Source: Streptomyces sp. NBC_00234
GTDB taxonomy: Bacteria; Actinomycetota; Actinomycetes; Streptomycetales; Streptomycetaceae
Reading direction: 5' to 3'
Assembly (NCBI RefSeq): GCF_036195325.1
Contig: NZ_CP108101.1
Span: 7,006,001 to 7,070,000 of the forward strand
Length of the DNA: 64,000 nucleotides
Each line of letters begins with the position of its first letter. Position 1 is the stretch's first letter. Both the position numbers and the translations under genes were made by a program. The notes beneath the pieces are model-generated. The model saw nothing but the letters and a program-made list of their open reading frames with translations. It was not told where the DNA came from and made no database searches. Shown here piece after piece: positions 26,285-35,179 of this stretch.

Positions 26285-27283
26285 TCAGTCGGCAGGGTGC
26301 GCCGGTGCTGCTGTGGAGTCCCGGACGACCAGGGAGGTCGCCAGGGTGGTCTGTGCCGTGGCCGGAACGCCGCCCGATGCCTCCACGGTCTGGATGAGCA
26401 GATCGACCGCCGTGCGACCCGCCGCGGCGGTGGGCATGGCGACCGTGGTCAGCCGCGGGCGGTTCAGTCGACCGGCCACGGTGTCGTCCACGCCGATCAC
26501 GCTGAGGTCTCCCGGTACCCGCACGTTCCGGTCGTCGAGCCCTTCGATGAGCCCGATGGCGACCAGGTCGTTGTAGGCGATCACCCCGGTGGCGCCCGTC
26601 GCCAGGACGGCGGGTGTCGCCGCGATGCCGCCCTGCTCCGTCGGCCGGTTGGGGCCGAGCACGTCCAGCCTGACCCCCTCGTCCGCAGCCGCCCTGCCGG
26701 CGGCCCTGCGCATCTGCGCGCTGGTCCACGAGCCGCGGGGGCCGCCGACCAGGGCCAGGTGCTCGTGACCCAGTCCGGCCAGGTGCTCCACGGCCAGCTC
26801 CGCGCCGTGCGCCACGTCCATCAGTACGGCGGACATGCCTGCCACGGACCGGTTGACCAGGACGAACGGCAGTTCACCGCCCAGCCGGTCGATGGCGTCG
26901 TTGGCCAGCCGTGGGCTGACCAGGACCACTCCGTCCACCTGGCGGGCCAGGGTCCGGATCAGCTCCTCCTCCACAGCCGCGTCCTCGTCCGTGTCGGCCA
27001 CGAAGACCTGGTAGCCGCGGACCCTGGCGTATGCCTGGGCGGCCTTGATGAGCGGCGGGTAGAAGGGGTTGGCGATATCGGAGACGATCAGTCCCAGATT
27101 CCGGGTGCGCCCCGTGGTCAGGGCACGTGCGGTCTCGTTGGGCTCGTAGCCCAGCTCCGCGGCGATGGCGAGCACCCGGTCCCGGGTCTCCCGCTTGACC
27201 AGGTGGGAGGCCGAGAAGGCCCGGGAGACGGTCGAGACGTGAACCCCGGCGGCCTGGGCGACGTCACGGATGGTCATGGCCAC
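26285..27283 (-). CDS. LacI-family transcriptional regulator
   Basis: The 332-residue protein starts at GTG 27283, placed by GGGGAG 7 bases upstream; ATG 27277 is the alternative. The N-terminal HTH is TIRDVAQAAGVHVSTVSRAFSAS with the minor-groove hinge helix NETARALTTGRTRNLGLIV at about 50-68. A periplasmic-binding-protein-like sugar domain follows (FYPPLIKAAQAYARVRGYQVFVADTDE and IGVDDTVAGRLNRPRLTTV). The effector is presumably a sugar or uronide. Two identical TGCAACCGGTTGCA operators (27420-27433, 27620-27633) lie upstream of this gene, which indicates autoregulation. Confidence 0.92.
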   Translation of the reverse strand: MAMTIRDVAQAAGVHVSTVSRAFSASHLVKRETRDRVLAIAAELGYEPNETARALTTGRTRNLGLIVSDIANPFYPPLIKAAQAYARVRGYQVFVADTDEDAAVEEELIRTLARQVDGVVLVSPRLANDAIDRLGGELPFVLVNRSVAGMSAVLMDVAHGAELAVEHLAGLGHEHLALVGGPRGSWTSAQMRRAAGRAAADEGVRLDVLGPNRPTEQGGIAATPAVLATGATGVIAYNDLVAIGLIEGLDDRNVRVPGDLSVIGVDDTVAGRLNRPRLTTVAMPTAAAGRTAVDLLIQTVEASGGVPATAQTTLATSLVVRDSTAAPAHPAD

Positions 27284-27419
27284 GGTTGTTCTCCCCTTGC
27301 CCGCCCTGCGTCGCCGCCCGCTCGTCCCTCACCGCGTGCCGGTCGACGCTTCTCCCCAGGTTCTTCAGCCTAGTCAGCGCGGTCCGGCCCGTGCGGACGA
27401 GGGGGAGGCCCGAAGGTTC

Positions 27420-27433
27420 TGCAACCGGTTGCA
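27420..27433. promoter_or_regulatory. LacI operator O1 (TGCAACCGGTTGCA)
   Basis: A perfect 14-bp palindrome with the central CG typical of LacI/CcpA-type sites lies 137 bp upstream of the LacI gene start. It is identical to O2 exactly 200 bp away. Confidence 0.75.
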
Positions 27434-27619
27434 ACAATGTGGACAGTGACGCGGCTCGCCGGTGCGGGACCGGAGCGAGTGGGTGAGCGGGCTGTGCCGG
27501 ACACGAGTAGTCCTCTCCGCAAGGAAATGGTGGGGGTGCGAGGTTGTGAGGCGGGGGGCCTCGCCTCCTGCGGCGTGTGGCGTGCGATCTGTGCGTTGTG
27601 CGGCTCCTGCGGCTCGAAA
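27434..27619. other. non-coding spacer between the two LacI operators
   Basis: The gap between the LacI and Tex genes (27284-27796) contains the two operators and the Tex terminator. I see no convincing gene in the stretch between the operators. Its open frames have poor codon bias and no ribosome-binding sites. It may hold the LacI-gene promoter and form a repression loop. Confidence 0.4.
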
Positions 27620-27633
27620 TGCAACCGGTTGCA
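27620..27633. promoter_or_regulatory. LacI operator O2 (TGCAACCGGTTGCA)
   Basis: This is the same 14-bp palindrome as O1, here extended to a perfect 18 bp (27618-27635). The two centres are 200 bp apart, close to 19 helical turns, so repressors bound at both sites could face the same side and form a loop. Confidence 0.75.
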
Positions 27634-27749
27634 TTCCATGCCGGGAATCAGGGTGGCGGCGGGTCCAGGACATGTCAATGCTTCGGACGGCACCTGTCCC
27701 ACGCGACGGTTCCGTTCCGTCCTGCCCAGGGCTGCCCGGGCAGGAAAAG

Positions 27750-27792
27750 ACGGAGCGGGCGGACAGGAAGAGCTCCTGTCCGCCCGCTCCGT
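27750..27792. terminator. strong terminator downstream of tex
   Basis: A perfect 19-bp stem (27750-27768 with 27774-27792) closes a 5-base loop 5 bases beyond the Tex stop codon. It is the longest perfect stem I noted in this window. Confidence 0.85.
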
Positions 27793-27796
27793 TGCC

Positions 27797-30247
27797 TCAG
27801 CGCTTGCGGCCGCCCCGGTCGGGTCCCGTGAGCCCTGCGCGGCGCAACGCGTCGGCCATCGCGCTGTTGGCCGGTGCGGCGGCCGGACGCGGGGCAGTGC
27901 CCTGGCCGTCGCCGCGCCGGTCGCGGCCCTGGCCGCCACCGCCCTGACGGCCGCCCTGCGTCTGCCGCTGCCCCTGGCCGGCCTGCCGCTGGCGCGGCGG
28001 ACGCTCGCCGTCCCCCTGCCCGTTCTTCTCGCGCCGCGGGCCCTGCCCGCCGCCCTGCGCGTCCGCGGCCTCGTCGTCCAGCCGCAGCGTCAGCGAGATC
28101 CGCTTGCGCGGAATGTCGACGTCCATGACCTTGACCTTCACGATGTCACCCGGCTTGACGACGTCGCGCGGGTCCTTCACGAAGGTCCTGGACATCGCCG
28201 ACACATGGACCAGGCCGTCCTGGTGGACACCGATGTCCACGAACGCCCCGAACGCCGCCACGTTCGTGACGACGCCCTCCAGCACCATCCCGGACGCCAG
28301 GTCGCCGATCTTCTCGACGCCCTCCTTGAAGGTGGCCGTCTTGAACGCCGGACGCGGGTCACGGCCCGGCTTCTCCAGCTCCTTGAGGATGTCCGTGACC
28401 GTCGGAAGACCGAACTTCTCGCTGACGAAGTCGTCCGCCCGCAGCGTCCGCAGCGCGCCCGCGTTGCCGATCAGCGACGCCACCTCGCTGCCCGTCGTCT
28501 TCACCATCGCCCGCACCACCGGATACGCCTCGGGGTGCACGCTCGACGCGTCCAGCGGGTCGTCGCCGCCCCGGATGCGGAGGAAGCCCGCACACTGCTC
28601 GTACGCCTTCGGGCCCAGCCGTGCGACATCCTTCAGCGCCCGCCGCGAACGGAACGGCCCATTGGTGTCCCGGTGCGCGACGATGTTCTCGGCGAGCCCG
28701 GATCCGATGCCGGAGACCCGTGAAAGCAGCGGCGCGGAAGCGGTGTTGACGTCGACGCCGACGCCGTTCACACAGTCCTCGACGACCGCGTCCAGCGAGC
28801 GCGAGAGCTTCACCTCGGACAGGTCGTGCTGGTACTGGCCGACGCCGATCGACTTCGGGTCGATCTTCACCAGTTCGGCCAGCGGGTCCTGGAGCCGCCG
28901 CGCGATCGACACCGCGCCGCGCAAGGACACGTCCATGTCCGGGAGTTCCTGCGAGGCGAAGGCGGACGCCGAGTACACCGACGCCCCGGCCTCCGACACC
29001 ATCACCTTGGTGAGCTTCAACTCCGGGTGCTTCTCGCACAGTTCACCGGCGAGCTTGTCCGTCTCGCGCGACGCCGTGCCGTTGCCGATCGCGATCAGGT
29101 CGACGGAGTGGGCCTTCGCCAGCCGCTCCAGCTTGGCCAGCGACTCGTCCCACCTGTTGGCGGGAACATGCGGGTGGATGACGTCCGTCGCCACCACCTT
29201 GCCCGTCGCGTCGACGACGGCGACCTTCACTCCCGTACGGAAGCCGGGGTCGAGCCCCAGCGTCGCCCGTGTGCCGGCCGGCGCGGCGAGCAGCAGGTCG
29301 CGCAGGTTCGACGCGAAGACGCGGACCGCCTCGTCCTCCGCCGCCGTGCGCAGCCGCAGCCGCAGGTCGATCCCGAGGTGCACGAGGACGCGGGTGCGCC
29401 AGGCCCAGCGCACCGTGTCGCCGAGCCATTTGTCGCCGGGGCGCCCGCGGTCGTTGACCCCGAAGCGGCGGGCGATCATGTTCTCGTACGTCGAGGGGCC
29501 GGGCTGCGCCGAGGTCTCGGGCTCCTCGGGCTCCAGGACCAGATCGAGCACGTCCTCCTTCTCGCCCCGCAGCATGGCCAGCACCCGGTGCGAGGGCAGG
29601 GCGGTGAACGGCTCCGCGAAGTCGAAGTAGTCGGCGAACTTCGCGCCGGCCTCCTCCTTGCCGTCCCGGACCTTCGCCGTCAGCCGCCCGCGCGACCACA
29701 TGCGCTCACGCAGTTCACCCGTGAGGTCGGCGTCCTCGGAGAAGCGTTCGGCGAGGATGGCGCGGGCGCCGTCCAGCGCCGCCGCCCCGTCCGCCACCCC
29801 CTTGTCCGCGTCGACGAACGCGGCAGCCGCCACGAGCGGATCGACCGACGGATTGCCGAGCAGCCCGTCCGCCAGCGGTTCGAGGCCCGCCTCGCGGGCG
29901 ATCTGCGCCTTCGTCCGGCGCTTGGGCTTGAACGGAAGATAGATGTCCTCAAGACGCGCCTTGGTGTCGGCGGCGCGGATCTGCGCCTCCAGCGCCTCGT
30001 CGAGCTTGCCCTGCTCGCGTACGGATTCGAGGATCGCCGCACGACGGTCCTCCAGCTCCCGCAGATACCGCAGCCGTTCCTCGAGCGTGCGCAGCTGCGC
30101 GTCGTCGAGCATCTCGGTGGCTTCCTTGCGGTAGCGCGCGATGAACGGCACGGTCGACCCGCCGTCGAGCAGCTCGACGGCCGCCTTCACCTGCCGCTCA
30201 CGTACGCCGAGCTCCTCGGCGATCCTGCCTTCGATGGACGTCGTCAC
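27797..30247 (-). CDS. tex: Tex-family S1 RNA-binding transcription accessory protein
   Basis: The start is placed at GTG 30247 ([14 protein letters not shown]), giving 816 residues. The frame stays open far upstream, but Tex homologues begin at this point. The order matches Tex: an N-terminal helical domain ([30 protein letters not shown]), a YqgF/RuvC-like domain ([23 protein letters not shown]), a helix-hairpin-helix region ([26 protein letters not shown]), and an S1 domain ([33 protein letters not shown]). A C-terminal tail of about 90 residues is rich in Gly, Gln and Arg and probably disordered. Tex binds nucleic acid and affects transcription in many bacteria. Confidence 0.93.
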   Translation of the reverse strand: MTTSIEGRIAEELGVRERQVKAAVELLDGGSTVPFIARYRKEATEMLDDAQLRTLEERLRYLRELEDRRAAILESVREQGKLDEALEAQIRAADTKARLEDIYLPFKPKRRTKAQIAREAGLEPLADGLLGNPSVDPLVAAAAFVDADKGVADGAAALDGARAILAERFSEDADLTGELRERMWSRGRLTAKVRDGKEEAGAKFADYFDFAEPFTALPSHRVLAMLRGEKEDVLDLVLEPEEPETSAQPGPSTYENMIARRFGVNDRGRPGDKWLGDTVRWAWRTRVLVHLGIDLRLRLRTAAEDEAVRVFASNLRDLLLAAPAGTRATLGLDPGFRTGVKVAVVDATGKVVATDVIHPHVPANRWDESLAKLERLAKAHSVDLIAIGNGTASRETDKLAGELCEKHPELKLTKVMVSEAGASVYSASAFASQELPDMDVSLRGAVSIARRLQDPLAELVKIDPKSIGVGQYQHDLSEVKLSRSLDAVVEDCVNGVGVDVNTASAPLLSRVSGIGSGLAENIVAHRDTNGPFRSRRALKDVARLGPKAYEQCAGFLRIRGGDDPLDASSVHPEAYPVVRAMVKTTGSEVASLIGNAGALRTLRADDFVSEKFGLPTVTDILKELEKPGRDPRPAFKTATFKEGVEKIGDLASGMVLEGVVTNVAAFGAFVDIGVHQDGLVHVSAMSRTFVKDPRDVVKPGDIVKVKVMDVDIPRKRISLTLRLDDEAADAQGGGQGPRREKNGQGDGERPPRQRQAGQGQRQTQGGRQGGGGQGRDRRGDGQGTAPRPAAAPANSAMADALRRAGLTGPDRGGRKR

Positions 30248-30390
30248 GGTTTTCCCGACTCGCCTTCTCGTACTGGCTGTGCTGGCTGTGCTTGCTGGGG
30301 ATGGTCCCCTTCGCCTGCATTGTGCCGGGTGGCCGGGGGCCGTGTCGCGTGACCTGGCGCTTCTCCTTCGAACACGGCCCGGCGGCCGGG

Positions 30391-31254
30391 TCAGCCCTTC
30401 CCGGTCAGCCCCTCCGGGAACGCTCCCGCGGAGGCCGCCGCGAACAGGAATCCGCGCCCCAGATCGGTGAGCCGTGCCACCCCGTCCGCGCCCAGCAGCT
30501 CGTACGGTGCGGCGTCCATCGTGTCCGTCGCCTCTTCGAGTCCGGCCCGCAGGGCCACGCCCGCCTCCGTCAGCTCGCCCCCGGCGTCCAGCAGCCCGCG
30601 TCCGCGCAGCCGCTCGGCCGCCGCGTCCCAGTCGGCGCGGCGCCAGCCGCGGGTGGCGAGGATCCACCGCGGAGCCATGCCCTTGCCGGTCGCCGTGTGG
30701 CTGACCATGGCCTCGACCGGGTCCAGGCCGGCGGCGAGGAGCGCGGCGAGGTGCGCGTCGCCGCGGTGTTCGCGCAGGAGGGTCGCGGCGTGCCAGTAGG
30801 CCAGGTGCGGCTGGTCCGGTACGGGCAGGTCGGCGTGGGCGGCGTACAGCGGCCGTGCGTGGCGGGTGCAGCCCTCGGTCGCGCGCAGTGCCAGCTCGGC
30901 CGCCTCGGCCAGCTCGGCCGAGGCGATGACCTCCTCGCCGAGCAGCCGGCGAAGCGTTGAGTCGGCGGCCCGCAGGCGGGCGTCCAGAACCGCCTGCGGG
31001 GAGGCGACGGACCACACGGCGGGAACATGGCGGGCCACCAGCTCCGGGTTGAAGTTGTAGAAGGTCGCGCTGACGGTGCCCGCCCCGACGGCGCCCAGTG
31101 CGGCGCCGCGCGCGGCGAAGTAGGCGGCGTTCGAGTCGTCGATGCCCAGCTCGCCCATCTCCTTCCCGAGGTCGGGGGAGAAGTAGACCGTGGAGTGCAG
31201 CGGGTTGAGGGCGTTGTGGCAGCGGCGTCCGGCGCGGGGAGGGAGAGTGCTCAT
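30391..31254 (-). CDS. SCO6745-family protein (SalK-like)
   Basis: The 287-residue soluble, helix-rich protein opens [23 protein letters not shown] and carries [39 protein letters not shown], the pattern of the actinobacterial SCO6745/SalK family (a MarR-like winged-helix C-terminal part with an N-terminal helical cap). The biochemical role is not established. A perfect TetR-type palindrome (31265-31280) lies only 10 bases upstream of its ATG, so it is probably tightly repressed. There is no clear Shine-Dalgarno sequence, so translation may be from a short or leaderless mRNA. Confidence 0.8.
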   Translation of the reverse strand: MSTLPPRAGRRCHNALNPLHSTVYFSPDLGKEMGELGIDDSNAAYFAARGAALGAVGAGTVSATFYNFNPELVARHVPAVWSVASPQAVLDARLRAADSTLRRLLGEEVIASAELAEAAELALRATEGCTRHARPLYAAHADLPVPDQPHLAYWHAATLLREHRGDAHLAALLAAGLDPVEAMVSHTATGKGMAPRWILATRGWRRADWDAAAERLRGRGLLDAGGELTEAGVALRAGLEEATDTMDAAPYELLGADGVARLTDLGRGFLFAAASAGAFPEGLTGKG

Positions 31255-31264
31255 GCCCGCACGT

Positions 31265-31280
31265 TACCGACTGGTCGGTA
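31265..31280. promoter_or_regulatory. TetR-type operator upstream of the SCO6745-family gene
   Basis: TACCGAC-TG-GTCGGTA is a perfect 7-2-7 palindrome, 11-26 bp upstream of the minus-strand ATG at 31254. The ACCGAC/GTCGGT half-sites are classic for TetR/AcrR repressors. The only TetR gene in the window (17024) is 14 kb away. Confidence 0.6.
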
Positions 31281-31422
31281 CGTCGCGAAAGCCGTACGGC
31301 GAGTAATTCCGGTGGCGGAGGGAGGCCCGCAGGGACGGCGGGGGTACGGCGAGGGCCCATGGCAGGAAAGGTGGGCTACTCGTCATTGCGGCCGTCCTGC
31401 CCGGCCGCCCAGGATGGCGGAC

Positions 31423-32385
31423 ATGAAGCAGCGATCCGTACTCGTCGTTCTCTTCGACGGCGTCCAGAGCCTCGATGTCAGTGGCCCGATGGAGGTCTTC
31501 GCCGGCGCCTCCCGGTTCCCCGAGGTCTCGTACGAGCTGCACACCGCCTCTCTGGACGGCGCCCCGGTCCGCAGCTCCAGCGGACTCACGCTCGTCCCCG
31601 ACGGCGCCCTGGCCGACGCCCGCCCGCCCCACACGCTCCTCGTGCCCGGCGGCGAGGGTACGCGCGCTCCCCGTCCGGCACTCGTCGACTGGCTCCGCGA
31701 CCGCGCCCCGCACGCCGAACGGCTCGTCTCGGTCTGCACCGGTGCCCTGCTGCTCGCCGAGGCGGGCCTGCTGGACGGTCATCGCGTCACGACGCACTGG
31801 GCGAGCTGCGAGCACCTCGCCCGCACCTATCCGGCCGTCGAGGTGGACCCGGACCCGATCTTCGTACGGGACGGCAGGCTCGCCACCTCCGCCGGAGTCA
31901 CGGCGGGCATCGATCTCGCGCTCGCACTCGTCGAGGAGGACCACGGACGGGAGGTGGCGCTCACCGTGGCCCGCCATCTCGTGGTGTTCCTGCGGCGACC
32001 GGGGAACCAGGCCCAGTTCAGCGCCCAGCTGACCGCCCAGACGGCCCGCCGCGAGCCGCTTCAGGACGTCCAGCACTGGATCACCGAGCATCCCGGGGAC
32101 GACCTCTCCGTGGAGGCGCTCGCCGTACGCGCCGGGCTCTCGCCCCGGCACTTCGCCCGTGTCTTCCAGACGGAGACCGGGATGACGCCCGGCCGCTATG
32201 TCGACCGCGTGCGCCTTGAACAGGCCCGCCGGCTGCTGGAGGACACCGCGGACGGGGTCGCCCGGATCGCGCGGGCCAGCGGCTACGGCACCCCCGAGGC
32301 GATGCGCCGCGCCTTCGTCAAGGCGCTCGGCACGGCGCCCGCCGAGTACCGGCGCCGCTTCCGCCCCTCCCACACTCCGACCTGA
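31423..32385 (+). CDS. GlxA-family transcriptional regulator (DJ-1/PfpI + AraC HTH)
   Basis: The start is ATG 31423 (MKQRSVLVVLFDG), with AGGA 8 bases upstream; ATG 31414 is in frame but overlaps that site. The N-terminal 175 residues are a DJ-1/PfpI class I amidotransferase-like domain with the nucleophile-elbow SVCTGALLLAEAGLLDG. The C-terminal 100 residues are two AraC helix-turn-helices (LSVEALAVRAGLSPRHFARVFQTETGMTP and GVARIARASGYGTPEAMRRAFVKALG). This GlxA-type architecture regulates metabolism of small nitrogen or carbon compounds. The DJ-1 protein gene directly downstream, 55 bases on, is the likely target. Confidence 0.9.
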   Translation: MKQRSVLVVLFDGVQSLDVSGPMEVFAGASRFPEVSYELHTASLDGAPVRSSSGLTLVPDGALADARPPHTLLVPGGEGTRAPRPALVDWLRDRAPHAERLVSVCTGALLLAEAGLLDGHRVTTHWASCEHLARTYPAVEVDPDPIFVRDGRLATSAGVTAGIDLALALVEEDHGREVALTVARHLVVFLRRPGNQAQFSAQLTAQTARREPLQDVQHWITEHPGDDLSVEALAVRAGLSPRHFARVFQTETGMTPGRYVDRVRLEQARRLLEDTADGVARIARASGYGTPEAMRRAFVKALGTAPAEYRRRFRPSHTPT

Positions 32386-32440
32386 TCAGCGGGACCGCCG
32401 CAGGGGCCGCCCCGCAGGACACCGCCCGAAAGGAACCACC

Positions 32441-33076
32441 GTGCAGATCGCCATCGTGCTCTTCGACCGGTTCACCGCACTCGACGCCGTGGGCCCGTAC
32501 GAGATGCTCAGCCGCACCCCAGGTGCCGAGACCGTCTTCGTCGCCGAGCGGACCGGTCCCGTCCGCAACGACAGCGGAAGCCTCTCGCTCGTCGCCGACC
32601 GCACGTTCGCCGATGTGCCCTCGCCGGACGTGGTGATCGTGCCCGGCGGACCCGGCCAGAGCGACCAGATGGAGAACGGGACGCTCCTCGGCTGGCTGCG
32701 CTCGGCCGACGCCACCAGCACCTGGACGACCTCGGTGTGCACCGGCTCCCTGCTGCTGGCCGCGGCCGGTCTGCTGACCGGCAGGCGCGCCACCTCGCAC
32801 TGGCTCGCCCTCGACGTCCTGAAGGGGTACGACGTCGAGCCGACCGGCGAACGCGTCGTCACCGACGGCAAGTACGTCACGGCCGCGGGCGTCTCGTCCG
32901 GTATCGACATGGGCCTCACCCTGCTCGGCCGGATCGCGGGCGACGAACACGCGCAGGCCGTACAGCTGCTGACGGAGTACGACCCGCAGCCGCCGTACGA
33001 CTGCGGATCACCGGCCAAGGCCCCGGCGGCCCTGGTCGAGGAGTTCCGCGGGAAGAGCCGCTTCATCCTGCGGTAG
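32441..33076 (+). CDS. DJ-1/PfpI family protein (isonitrile hydratase-like)
   Basis: The 211-residue single-domain protein starts at GTG 32441 behind GAAAGGAACC. It carries IAIVLFDRFTALDAVGPYEML, VIVPGGPGQ and the nucleophile elbow SVCTGSLLLAAAGLLTGRRATSHW, the pattern shared by isonitrile hydratases (InhA) and stand-alone GlxA-like proteins. The cysteine in VCTG is the probable nucleophile. It follows the related GlxA-type regulator, and the two share the domain, which suggests an old duplication. The substrate is unknown; an isocyanide or other small nitrogen compound is only an inference. Its stop abuts the convergent crotonase gene without a gap. Confidence 0.87.
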   Translation: MQIAIVLFDRFTALDAVGPYEMLSRTPGAETVFVAERTGPVRNDSGSLSLVADRTFADVPSPDVVIVPGGPGQSDQMENGTLLGWLRSADATSTWTTSVCTGSLLLAAAGLLTGRRATSHWLALDVLKGYDVEPTGERVVTDGKYVTAAGVSSGIDMGLTLLGRIAGDEHAQAVQLLTEYDPQPPYDCGSPAKAPAALVEEFRGKSRFILR

Positions 33077-33847
33077 TCACGCCGGCGGAGGTCCCGTGGT
33101 CCAGGTGAAGACGGGCGCGCGCCGCTCCAGGAACGCGGCGACCCCCTCCGCGGTGTCTCCGCTGCGGCGCGCCTGGTCCGCCCAGTACGGGTCCCGGTCC
33201 TCGCGCCCCGAGGCGAATTCCTTCGCCGCGGCCTGGGTGAGCTGCGAACGGGAAGCGAGGACCCGTACGAAGGCGTCGACGCGCTTGTCCAGCTCACCCG
33301 TCGGCAGCACCTCGTCGACCAGCCCGGTGCGCAGTGCCCGTTCCGTACCGATCAGCTCTCCCGAGAACAGCAGGAACTTCGCCGTCGCGGGCCCCACCAG
33401 CGCCACCAGCCGCCGGGTGGACGACGAGGGATAGACGATGCCGAGCTTGGCCGGGGTGATGCCGAAGGAGGCGCCCTCCTCGGCGAACCGCAGATCGCAG
33501 GCAGCCGCCAGCTGGCCGCCGCCTCCCACGCAGAATCCGCGCACCGCGGCGAGCGTCGGCCGGGGGAAGGCGGCCAGCGCCTCCTCGGCCCGCACCGCGA
33601 GCGTCTGCGGGCTGCCGCCCGGTTCCTGGAGCGAGGCGATGTCCGCCCCCGCGCAGAACGTGTCACCCGCACCCGTCAGCACGAGCGCGCGCACCGCCCG
33701 GTCGGCGGCCAGCCGCTCCAGAAGGGCCGGCAGCGCCCGCCACATGTCCGCCGTCATCGCGTTGCGCTTGGCGGGGTTGCTGATGACGACGGTGGCGATC
33801 CCGTCCACAACGGTGTGCTCCAGCCGGGGCTGATCCGTACGGTCCAT
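33077..33847 (-). CDS. enoyl-CoA hydratase/isomerase family protein
   Basis: The 256-residue crotonase starts at ATG 33847 (MDRTDQPRLEHTVV). The first oxyanion-hole region is TFCAGADIASLQ near residue 61 and the second is GFCVGGGGQLAAACDLRFA near 105. The glutamate expected at the hydratase site after the second motif appears as FAEEGASFGITPAKLGIVYPSSSTRRL. One of the two catalytic glutamates is not obvious, so an isomerase or other crotonase reaction is possible. It stands apart from the beta-oxidation operon and converges on the DJ-1 gene. Confidence 0.87.
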   Translation of the reverse strand: MDRTDQPRLEHTVVDGIATVVISNPAKRNAMTADMWRALPALLERLAADRAVRALVLTGAGDTFCAGADIASLQEPGGSPQTLAVRAEEALAAFPRPTLAAVRGFCVGGGGQLAAACDLRFAEEGASFGITPAKLGIVYPSSSTRRLVALVGPATAKFLLFSGELIGTERALRTGLVDEVLPTGELDKRVDAFVRVLASRSQLTQAAAKEFASGREDRDPYWADQARRSGDTAEGVAAFLERRAPVFTWTTGPPPA

Positions 33848-33927
33848 GCGCCGGATGCTATCCGGACCGTTCGAACCTATGATCAAGAAGGGGTCGCGAT
33901 GCGGACACGCACGGTGAGGAGCTGTCG

Positions 33928-34566
33928 ATGGCCGGTCCCGCAGCCGAGGGCAAGAAGCTCAGCCGCAGTTTCGGCTGGCTGACCGTGCTCGGCATCCTGC
34001 TCGTCATCGCGGGCCTGGTGGGTCTCGTCTACACCGGCGTGGCCACCCTGACCTCGATGCTCCTCTTCGGCTGGCTGCTCCTGATCGGCGGCGTGGTGGG
34101 GCTGGCCCACGCGATCCAGTCCAGGGGCACCAACTTCTTCTGGCTCGGCGTGGTGGTCGCCGCTCTGAACATCGCGGCCGGTGTCGTCGTGATCCACCAC
34201 CCGACCGGCACCGCCGAGGCGCTGACCATGTTCGCCGCGCTGCTCTTCCTCACCGGCGGAGTGTTCCGTCTGGTCGGCAGCGTCGTCGTACGCGGCCCGC
34301 AGTTCGGCTGGACGCTGCTGCAGGGCGCGTTCGGCCTGCTCCTCGGCCTGCTGGTGCTCTTCGACTGGCCGGACAGCAGCCTCTACGTGCTCGGCTGCTT
34401 CTTCTCGCTCGCGTTGCTGTTCGACGGGCTCGGCCTCATCGCGTTCGGGGTCGGGGGCCGGCACATCGTCGGTCTGGTATCGGACCAGTTGGCGTCCGAG
34501 GAAGACGCCGGTGAGCCCGCTGCGGACAAGGCATCAGAAGACCATCAGAAGCGGTCCAACAACTGA
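33928..34566 (+). CDS. HdeD-family (DUF308) membrane protein
   Basis: The 212-residue protein starts at ATG 33928 and has six hydrophobic segments in three pairs, such as LTVLGILLVIAGLVGLVYTGVA, LLFGWLLLIGGVVGLAHAI and LLLGLLVLFDWPDSSLYVLGCFFSLALLFDG. The repeated G-x-x-L-L-x-G pattern is that of DUF308/HdeD, the acid-resistance membrane family of enterobacteria. A hydrophilic acidic tail of about 30 residues ends the protein. The function outside enterobacteria is unknown. It is followed 36 bases later by the anti-sigma-type ATPase gene. Confidence 0.85.
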   Translation: MAGPAAEGKKLSRSFGWLTVLGILLVIAGLVGLVYTGVATLTSMLLFGWLLLIGGVVGLAHAIQSRGTNFFWLGVVVAALNIAAGVVVIHHPTGTAEALTMFAALLFLTGGVFRLVGSVVVRGPQFGWTLLQGAFGLLLGLLVLFDWPDSSLYVLGCFFSLALLFDGLGLIAFGVGGRHIVGLVSDQLASEEDAGEPAADKASEDHQKRSNN

Positions 34567-34602
34567 CGCTGTCATACCCACTCGATCAAATGTCGTCGAT
34601 AA

Positions 34603-35157
34603 GTGACTACTTCTGAGCAGTGGCACGGTACGGACCAAGCGGTTCCCAACACTCTTTACTCGACGGTCAGTGATGCGCGAGTCGAGAGCGGGTACCGGAT
34701 TATGGAGAGCCGCGGGAGTGTCCCGGCCCATACCGTGTCGTACGAGGGGGTGTGGCGTTTCACCGCCCCCGCGGTCGACGTCTCCGTGCCCCAGGCGCGG
34801 CACGCCGTACGGGATCTGGTGAACCGCCAAGGTGTGCCCCTCGAGGACGAGATCCTGCAGGGCCTGCTGCTGATCGTCTCGGAACTGGTCACCAACGGGG
34901 TGAAGCACGCGGCGCTCCTCTCGCCGGAGCTCGCCGTCGAGGTGGCCATCGGCACCGAGTGGATCAGGATCTCGGTCGAGGACAACCATCCGTACCGCCC
35001 CACGGCCCTGGAGACCGACTACGCCCAGACGGGCGGCCGGGGGCTGCTGCTGGTCCGGGAGGTCACCGCGGAGGCGGGCGGCACCTGCGACGTCGAGCAC
35101 ACCGCGAGCGGCGGGAAGATCATCTGGGCGGCGCTGCCGTTGAAGACGCAGCTCTGA
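34603..35157 (+). CDS. ATP-binding anti-sigma-factor-like protein (HATPase_c)
   Basis: The 184-residue protein starts at GTG 34603 without a clear ribosome site. The GHKL ATPase domain is at about residues 50-180, with N-box LQGLLLIVSELVTNGVKHA, G1 box VEDNHPYRP and G2 box GGRGLLLVREVTAEAG, so the ATP site appears intact. This is the RsbW/SpoIIAB-like class that Streptomyces uses in large numbers as anti-sigma switch kinases. No sigma factor or anti-anti-sigma gene is adjacent, so its partner must be elsewhere. Confidence 0.88.
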   Translation: MTTSEQWHGTDQAVPNTLYSTVSDARVESGYRIMESRGSVPAHTVSYEGVWRFTAPAVDVSVPQARHAVRDLVNRQGVPLEDEILQGLLLIVSELVTNGVKHAALLSPELAVEVAIGTEWIRISVEDNHPYRPTALETDYAQTGGRGLLLVREVTAEAGGTCDVEHTASGGKIIWAALPLKTQL

Positions 35158-35179
35158 CCGCCCTGTACGGAGGGTGCCG

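Noticed and set aside
30248-31360. Extension of Tex upstream into a 1187-residue protein
   Set aside because: The added region overlaps the real SCO6745-family gene in another frame, and Tex homologues begin at the GTG at 30247.
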